NCBI GenBank assembly: GCA_021850325.1
Contig: JAJZMF010000004.1
Coordinates: forward strand, 124,001-188,000
Reading direction: 5' to 3'
From: Actinomycetes bacterium
Lineage (GTDB): Bacteria; Actinomycetota; Acidimicrobiia; Acidimicrobiales; Palsa-688
DNA: 64,000 nucleotides
Positions 60,204 to 64,000 of the stretch are shown piece by piece. The notes beneath the pieces are model-generated. The model had not been told where the DNA came from, did not search any database, and saw only the letters and a program-made list of their open reading frames with translations. The stretch's first letter is position 1; each line of letters begins with the position of its first letter. A program made the position numbers and the translations under genes.

Positions 60204-61838
60204 TCAGTGGTGCCCGAGCTGCTCCCTCAGCTTGGCCACGTAACCCTCGTAGGCGGCTACCGAGGGGCCGTCGTCCAGTTCGGCGACCAGCTGCTCCACC
60301 TCGGCCAGGATGCTCTCCAGTTCCAGGCGCAGCGTCTCTCGTGCCTCGGTGCGGCGCAGGTCCTGCAGGGCGCGGGCGGTCGGGCCCACGCGCACCAGGT
60401 CCGCCAGGCGGGCCTCGATGGCGGAGGCCCGGCCGTCGAGGCGGTTGACGAGACGGAAGAGCTGGTTGCGGCCCTGCACGGCCCTTACCAGAGCCGCCGG
60501 GGCGCGGAGCCTGGCCTGGGAGTACGCCCGGGCCAGCGGCCTTGTCCAGGGCCGGGCCCGAGGCCCCGGGGCGGGCGCGAGGTCCGACCCGGCGCGGGCC
60601 GGCTCCTCGGCGCGGTACAGGCTGGCCACGGCCAGGCTCGCCCGCTGGTCCCAGCGCCGGCGGAGGGCCATGTCGGGCCCGGGCAGGGCGGTCAGCGCCA
60701 CGAGCAGCTCGTCGGCGGCATCGGCCCAGGTGCGGGTGGCTACGGCTGGACGCGAGGCTGGGAACTGGACCGAGCCCCTGGTGAGCTCGTCCAACAAGGC
60801 GACCACCTCGCGCACTGCGGCCTGGCCCCGGGCGGGAACGAACAATGCGCTCTCGCCTGCCGTTTCCCGGTAGACCGGTATGTCGCTGAGCAGCAGGGGC
60901 AGGCCGGCCGCCGCCGCCTCTACGACCGGTAGGCCGAAACCCTCGCTCCTGGAGAGCGACACGAAGGCGCTCGCCCAGGCGTACTCCGCCTGCAGTTGTG
61001 CGTCGTCGGCGTCGTCCAGCCATCGCAGCAGGGGCTGGCCCTCGCTCGCGTGACGGATGCGCTTGTGGAGGTCGCCACTGTTCCAACCCGGCCGCCCCAC
61101 GATGTGCAGCTCCGACCGGCCACCTTTGTGCCAGTGGGCTTCGAGGGCGTCGAGCAGGACGTCGTAACCCTTGCGGGGCTCCACGGTGCCCACCGAGACC
61201 AGGCGGAGCGGCTGTCCCGGCGAGGGGAGCGCCGCCGGCCCCGGGGAGCGCCATGTGGGTGCCGGGTGGACGACGGGCATGGGCACCGATTGCCACTGCC
61301 TCCAGGGGGCGAGGCGGGGGAGCGTCCCCGAGAGCGCCTCTGCGGTCGCCGCCGAGACGCAGACGAAGGCATCGGCGAAGGCGACGGCCTCGCGCATCCA
61401 CCGGGAGAAGAGCTCGGCGGTCAGGGGTGTCGTCGCCGAGGGGTCCTGGAGAGGCACCAGGTCGTGCTGGAGCAGGACGACGCGCATGCCCTGCCGCCAG
61501 TGCGGCGACAAGCCGAGGAGGCGGGCCGTGTCCCAGGCGTTGTCGGCCAGGAGCCAGGTGTCACCGGGCTCTGGTTCGAGGGACGGCCCCGTGCCCTGCC
61601 AGGGCTCGTCGGTGGTGGAGGGCACGGTACCCAGGCGCTGCAGGCGCGACGTGCCGTCGGTCACGCACGGGACCACTTCCAGCCCGTAACGGGGGCCGGC
61701 TTGGGCCAACGCGGCCCACATTTCGCGCACCACCCGTTCGATGCCGGTGTTCAGGGCCGGGACCTCGGCGATGTGGGAGCAGTCCCACAAGAGCCGGTGC
61801 TTCGGGGGCGGGTTCAACTGGGGGCGCCCTGCTGCCAC
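60204..61838 (-). CDS. GT4 glycosyltransferase with C-terminal helical tail
   Basis: The product (544 residues) has a GT-B core. LLWDCSHIAEVPALNTGIER is at the N-terminus, VLLQHDLVPLQDP and FVCVSAATAEAL mark the first domain, and LVSVGTVEPRKGYDVLLDAL marks the donor domain. SRSEGFGLPVVEAAAAGLPL carries EX7E. A tail of about 130 residues is helical and charged, with a heptad-like stretch (EARETLRLELESILAEVEQL) that could dimerise. Starts at 61838 (GTG, behind TAGAGT) or 61850 (TTG) are possible. It leads the minus-strand trio and diverges from an epimerase gene. Confidence 0.88.
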   Translation of the reverse strand: MAAGRPQLNPPPKHRLLWDCSHIAEVPALNTGIERVVREMWAALAQAGPRYGLEVVPCVTDGTSRLQRLGTVPSTTDEPWQGTGPSLEPEPGDTWLLADNAWDTARLLGLSPHWRQGMRVVLLQHDLVPLQDPSATTPLTAELFSRWMREAVAFADAFVCVSAATAEALSGTLPRLAPWRQWQSVPMPVVHPAPTWRSPGPAALPSPGQPLRLVSVGTVEPRKGYDVLLDALEAHWHKGGRSELHIVGRPGWNSGDLHKRIRHASEGQPLLRWLDDADDAQLQAEYAWASAFVSLSRSEGFGLPVVEAAAAGLPLLLSDIPVYRETAGESALFVPARGQAAVREVVALLDELTRGSVQFPASRPAVATRTWADAADELLVALTALPGPDMALRRRWDQRASLAVASLYRAEEPARAGSDLAPAPGPRARPWTRPLARAYSQARLRAPAALVRAVQGRNQLFRLVNRLDGRASAIEARLADLVRVGPTARALQDLRRTEARETLRLELESILAEVEQLVAELDDGPSVAAYEGYVAKLREQLGHH

Positions 61839-61849
61839 GGCATGAGCCA

Positions 61850-61855
61850 ACTCTA
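61850..61855 (-). promoter_or_regulatory. -10 of the glycosyltransferase trio
   Basis: TAGAGT on the minus strand is 11 nt before the GTG at 61838 and would exclude the TTG at 61850 as start. Confidence 0.35.
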
Positions 61856-61956
61856 GCGACGGCCATCGTGGGCCACGCCGGGCGGGGCACGGTCGTGCCC
61901 TGGTCCCGGGCCATGCGTGTCACAGAGGTGGACCTGCGCCGGGCGTCCCGTGCCGG

Positions 61957-61962
61957 TAGCGT
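61957..61962 (+). promoter_or_regulatory. -10 of the epimerase gene at 61970
   Basis: TAGCGT is 7 nt before the GTG. It is the reason for choosing this start over the ATG at 61913. Confidence 0.45.
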
Positions 61963-61969
61963 CCACGGG

Positions 61970-62863
61970 GTGCGAGTCTTGGTCACCGGCAGCAGGGGTT
62001 TCGTGGGCCCGTGGCTGGCCCGCCACCTGGTGGAGTGCGGGGACGAGGTAGTGGAGCTGCCGGGGAGCACCGACGTCACCGACGCCGGTTCCCTGGCCGA
62101 CGCTGTGCGCGAGGCGGAACCCGAAGCGGTGTGCCACCTAGCGGCCCAGTCCAGCGTCGCCGCCTCCTGGGCCGACCCGGTGGGGACCTTCGGGGTCAAC
62201 GCCCTGGGTACTCTCAACCTGTGCCAGGCCCTGGTGGGCGCCAGCCGGTCGGGCACCTTCCCCCGGGTCCTGTTGGTGAGCTCGTCCGAGGTCTACGGGC
62301 GGGTGGAGCCGGCCCGGATGCCGGTGCGGGAGGAGCAGCCGTTCGCTCCTGTTACCCCCTACGCCGCGAGCAAGGCGGCGGCCGAGATGGTCGGCCTGCA
62401 GTGGTGGCTGGGCAGAGGTCTGCCCGTGGTGGTGGCCCGCGCCTTCAACCACACCGGCCCCGGCCAGGCCCAGGGTTTCGTGGTGCCCGACCTGGCGGCG
62501 CAGGTGGTCAAGGCGGCCCGTGGTGAGCTCGACCGGGTCGTGACGGGGAACCTGGCCGCACGCCGGGATATCACCGACGTCCGCGACGTGGTGAGGGCCT
62601 ATCGGCTGCTGCTCTCCCTGGGCAGGCCCGGCGAGGCCTACAACGTGTGCAGGGGCGAGGCCGTCCTCCTCTCGGACCTGCTGGACCGCCTCATGGAGCT
62701 CGCCGGTGCCGACGTGCCCACCAGCGTCGACCCGGCCCGGGCAAGGCCAGCCGATGTCCCTGTCCACGTCGGCGACCCCACCAAGGTGCGCGACCTCACG
62801 GGTTGGCAGCCCTCGGTGGGCTTGGACCAGACGCTGGACGACGTACTGGCTTCCCTGGGCTGA
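61970..62863 (+). CDS. NAD-dependent nucleotide-sugar reductase/epimerase (GDP-4-keto-6-deoxymannose reductase-like)
   Basis: The product (297 residues) is an extended short-chain dehydrogenase. VTGSRGFVGPWLARHL binds the cofactor, VCHLAAQSSVAAS follows, LVSSSEVYGRV gives the Ser, and YAASKAAAEM gives Tyr and Lys. ARAFNHTGPGQ is characteristic of the Rmd/GMD branch that acts on GDP-hexuloses. The long open frame upstream to 60998 is antisense to the glycosyltransferase and is not coding. It belongs functionally to the glycan region. Confidence 0.85.
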   Translation: MRVLVTGSRGFVGPWLARHLVECGDEVVELPGSTDVTDAGSLADAVREAEPEAVCHLAAQSSVAASWADPVGTFGVNALGTLNLCQALVGASRSGTFPRVLLVSSSEVYGRVEPARMPVREEQPFAPVTPYAASKAAAEMVGLQWWLGRGLPVVVARAFNHTGPGQAQGFVVPDLAAQVVKAARGELDRVVTGNLAARRDITDVRDVVRAYRLLLSLGRPGEAYNVCRGEAVLLSDLLDRLMELAGADVPTSVDPARARPADVPVHVGDPTKVRDLTGWQPSVGLDQTLDDVLASLG

Positions 62864-62899
62864 CACCCGGGGCGGAGGGGCCGCGTGCCGGAGCGCTCC

Positions 62900-63451
62900 T
62901 CAGGGGTAACCGGGACGGTTGAGCGGTGCCCGCAGCACGTGCAGTGCCAGCCGCCCGAAGGCGGCGGCTTCCTTGACCACCTCCTCCGCCTCGACGGGGA
63001 TGTCTGCGGCCAGGGCGCCGGCGGCGTCGATGAGCTCGCGCGCTTCGGGAGGGAGCCGGTCGCCCATCTGTGCGGCGATGGGACGCACCCGGGCCGCTGC
63101 GGTCCCTGCGGCCTCGACCAGGACGGGCCCGAGGCGCCCGGCAGCGTCGCCTGCGGCCTGGCCCAGGCGGCCGGCCGCCTGCTCCGCCATGCCGTAGGCG
63201 CCCGGGCCGAAGCGCCGGGCGGCACCGGCCGCCAGTGGCACCACCCGCCCGGCCAGGTCCTCGGGCCTGGCCCCGCTCACGGCCCCGCTCACCTGACGCG
63301 TCACCACGGGCCAGGCCAGCTTCATCAGGCGGCGTTCCAGGGAGCGCCGCAGCACCTGAGCTCTTTGGAACCCGAGCACCCCGGCGCCTACGGCGACGTA
63401 CACCGGTCCCTCCAAAGCCTTGGTGAACCGGTCAAAGTTCAGTTCGGCCAT
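62900..63451 (-). CDS. Ala-rich helical protein of unknown function
   Basis: The 183-residue product begins MAELNFDRFTKALEGPVYVA. It has one short hydrophobic patch (YVAVGAGVLGF, about 17-27), then long amphipathic helices rich in Ala, Gly, Arg and Glu. The pattern recalls phasin-like or apolipoprotein-like amphipathic proteins, but no motif confirms that. TACGCT lies 7 nt before the ATG at 63451; the frame extends to 63487. It is divergent from the last glycosyltransferase gene. Confidence 0.7.
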   Translation of the reverse strand: MAELNFDRFTKALEGPVYVAVGAGVLGFQRAQVLRRSLERRLMKLAWPVVTRQVSGAVSGARPEDLAGRVVPLAAGAARRFGPGAYGMAEQAAGRLGQAAGDAAGRLGPVLVEAAGTAAARVRPIAAQMGDRLPPEARELIDAAGALAADIPVEAEEVVKEAAAFGRLALHVLRAPLNRPGYP

Positions 63452-63458
63452 GTTGTGC

Positions 63459-63464
63459 AGCGTA
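63459..63464 (-). promoter_or_regulatory. -10 of the Ala-rich protein gene
   Basis: TACGCT on the minus strand is 7 nt before the ATG at 63451. Confidence 0.5.
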
Positions 63465-63490
63465 CCTGTACCACCGGAGCAGGGCACTGC

Positions 63491-63496
63491 TACGCT
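63491..63496 (+). promoter_or_regulatory. -10 of the terminal GT2 gene
   Basis: TACGCT is 11 nt before the ATG at 63508. The same hexamer serves the divergent gene 26 bp away. Confidence 0.45.
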
Positions 63497-63507
63497 TCGG
63501 TTCCCTG

Positions 63508-64000
63508 ATGGCTGCTGACGTTGGTCTGCCGCCCGTAGCCGTGGTGGTGGTGGCCTACCGGCCAGGTCCCTGGTTCGAGGAGGCGCTCGAAGCGCTGGCA
63601 GCCCAGGACTACAGCGCCCTTTCGGTGCTCGTGGTGGTCGTGGGCGGCCCGGCCGACGAGGCGGCCACGGCGGCCCGGGTGGCTGCGGTGCTCCCTGAGG
63701 CCCACCTGGCGTCGGTGCCCGGCGGTACGGGCTTCGGGGAGGCCGCGAACCGGGGCGTCTCGATGGTCAGCGGGGTGGCCCATGTCCTGGTCTGCCACGA
63801 TGACGTCGCCCTGGCACCGTCGGCCGTCCGGCTGCTCCTCGAGGAGGCGTACCGGAGCAACGCCGGCTTGACCTGCCCCAAGGCCGTGGAATGGGAGGAC
63901 CCGCAGAGACTGGTGTCGGTGGGCCTCGGTGCCGACCGCCTGGGCGTGGCACGGCCCCTGGTGGAACCGGGGGAGCTCGACCAGGGCCAGCACGACGCGG
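63508..64000 (+). CDS. GT2 glycosyltransferase, N-terminal fragment (cut by window end)
   Basis: An open frame starts with ATG at 63508 and runs to the window end without a stop (about 164 codons). The sequence begins MAADVGLPPVAVVVVAYRPG, and a GT-A nucleotide-binding domain follows. GFGEAANRGVSMV and the DXD motif in LVCHDDVALAPSA are clear. It is therefore an inverting GT2 enzyme. Related actinobacterial genes can be very long and include membrane helices, but the rest is not visible here. Confidence 0.8.
   Translation, partial: MAADVGLPPVAVVVVAYRPGPWFEEALEALAAQDYSALSVLVVVVGGPADEAATAARVAAVLPEAHLASVPGGTGFGEAANRGVSMVSGVAHVLVCHDDVALAPSAVRLLLEEAYRSNAGLTCPKAVEWEDPQRLVSVGLGADRLGVARPLVEPGELDQGQHDA

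Noticed and set aside
60998-61969. Upstream extension of the epimerase frame
   Set aside because: It is antisense to the GT4 gene. The sequence is Arg/Pro-rich, and a TAGCGT box plus family alignment place the start at 61970.

Overview
The window is dense, very GC-rich actinobacterial chromosome: third codon positions are almost all G or C, GTG and TTG starts are common, and GTGA/ATGA stop-start overlaps are frequent. Coenzyme F420 genes, a P-II/Amt pair, a SUF cluster with a Rieske-type member, and large glycosyltransferase and rhamnose loci fit a high-GC actinobacterium. I would guess an Acidimicrobiia-like lineage, but that is inference. No rRNA, tRNA, insertion sequence, prophage or CRISPR array is visible.

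Layout. 1-12.6 kb holds core metabolism and quality control: a cut-off secreted protein, fumarase, a BrkB-like membrane protein, ArgJ, a methyltransferase, a divergent FtsH-like protease, a BioF-family enzyme coupled to oligopeptidase B, and PanD behind a small unknown ORF. 12.6-19.3 kb holds the SUF iron-sulfur genes (sufB, then sufD-Rieske-sufC), interrupted by an unknown anchored protein and an oppositely oriented secreted glycosidase. 19.3-30.2 kb holds three major-facilitator exporters, a PAC2 protein, TyrRS, an aldo/keto reductase and a membrane GGDEF-EAL protein. A roughly 500 bp non-coding stretch (30156-30654) follows. 30.6-37.5 kb holds a Ski2-like helicase, a lipoprotein, TesB, an AI-2E family permease and a nitroreductase.

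37.5-45.2 kb is the clearest functional unit. A rhodanese-E1 fusion is followed by an NrtR-type regulator, then nadA-nadB-nadC with a palindrome in the nadA leader, then amt-glnK. A biotin-dependent carboxylase alpha subunit and its likely biotin ligase follow, divergently arranged. 47.8-64 kb is a cell-surface glycan region: rmlA, rmlB, rmlD and a GT2 enzyme on the plus strand, rmlC coupled to F420 genes fbiA-fbiB on the minus strand, a three-gene glycosyltransferase operon, further epimerases, and a GT2 gene cut by the window end.

A recurring regulatory signature is a TANNNT hexamer 5-11 nt before the start codon of about twenty genes, with no Shine-Dalgarno sequence. This suggests that leaderless or very short-leader transcription is the default here, and it helps decide many starts. 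Internal genes in operons use stop-start overlaps or GGAGG-type ribosome binding sites. Function assignments rest on motifs and recalled families; no database search was run.
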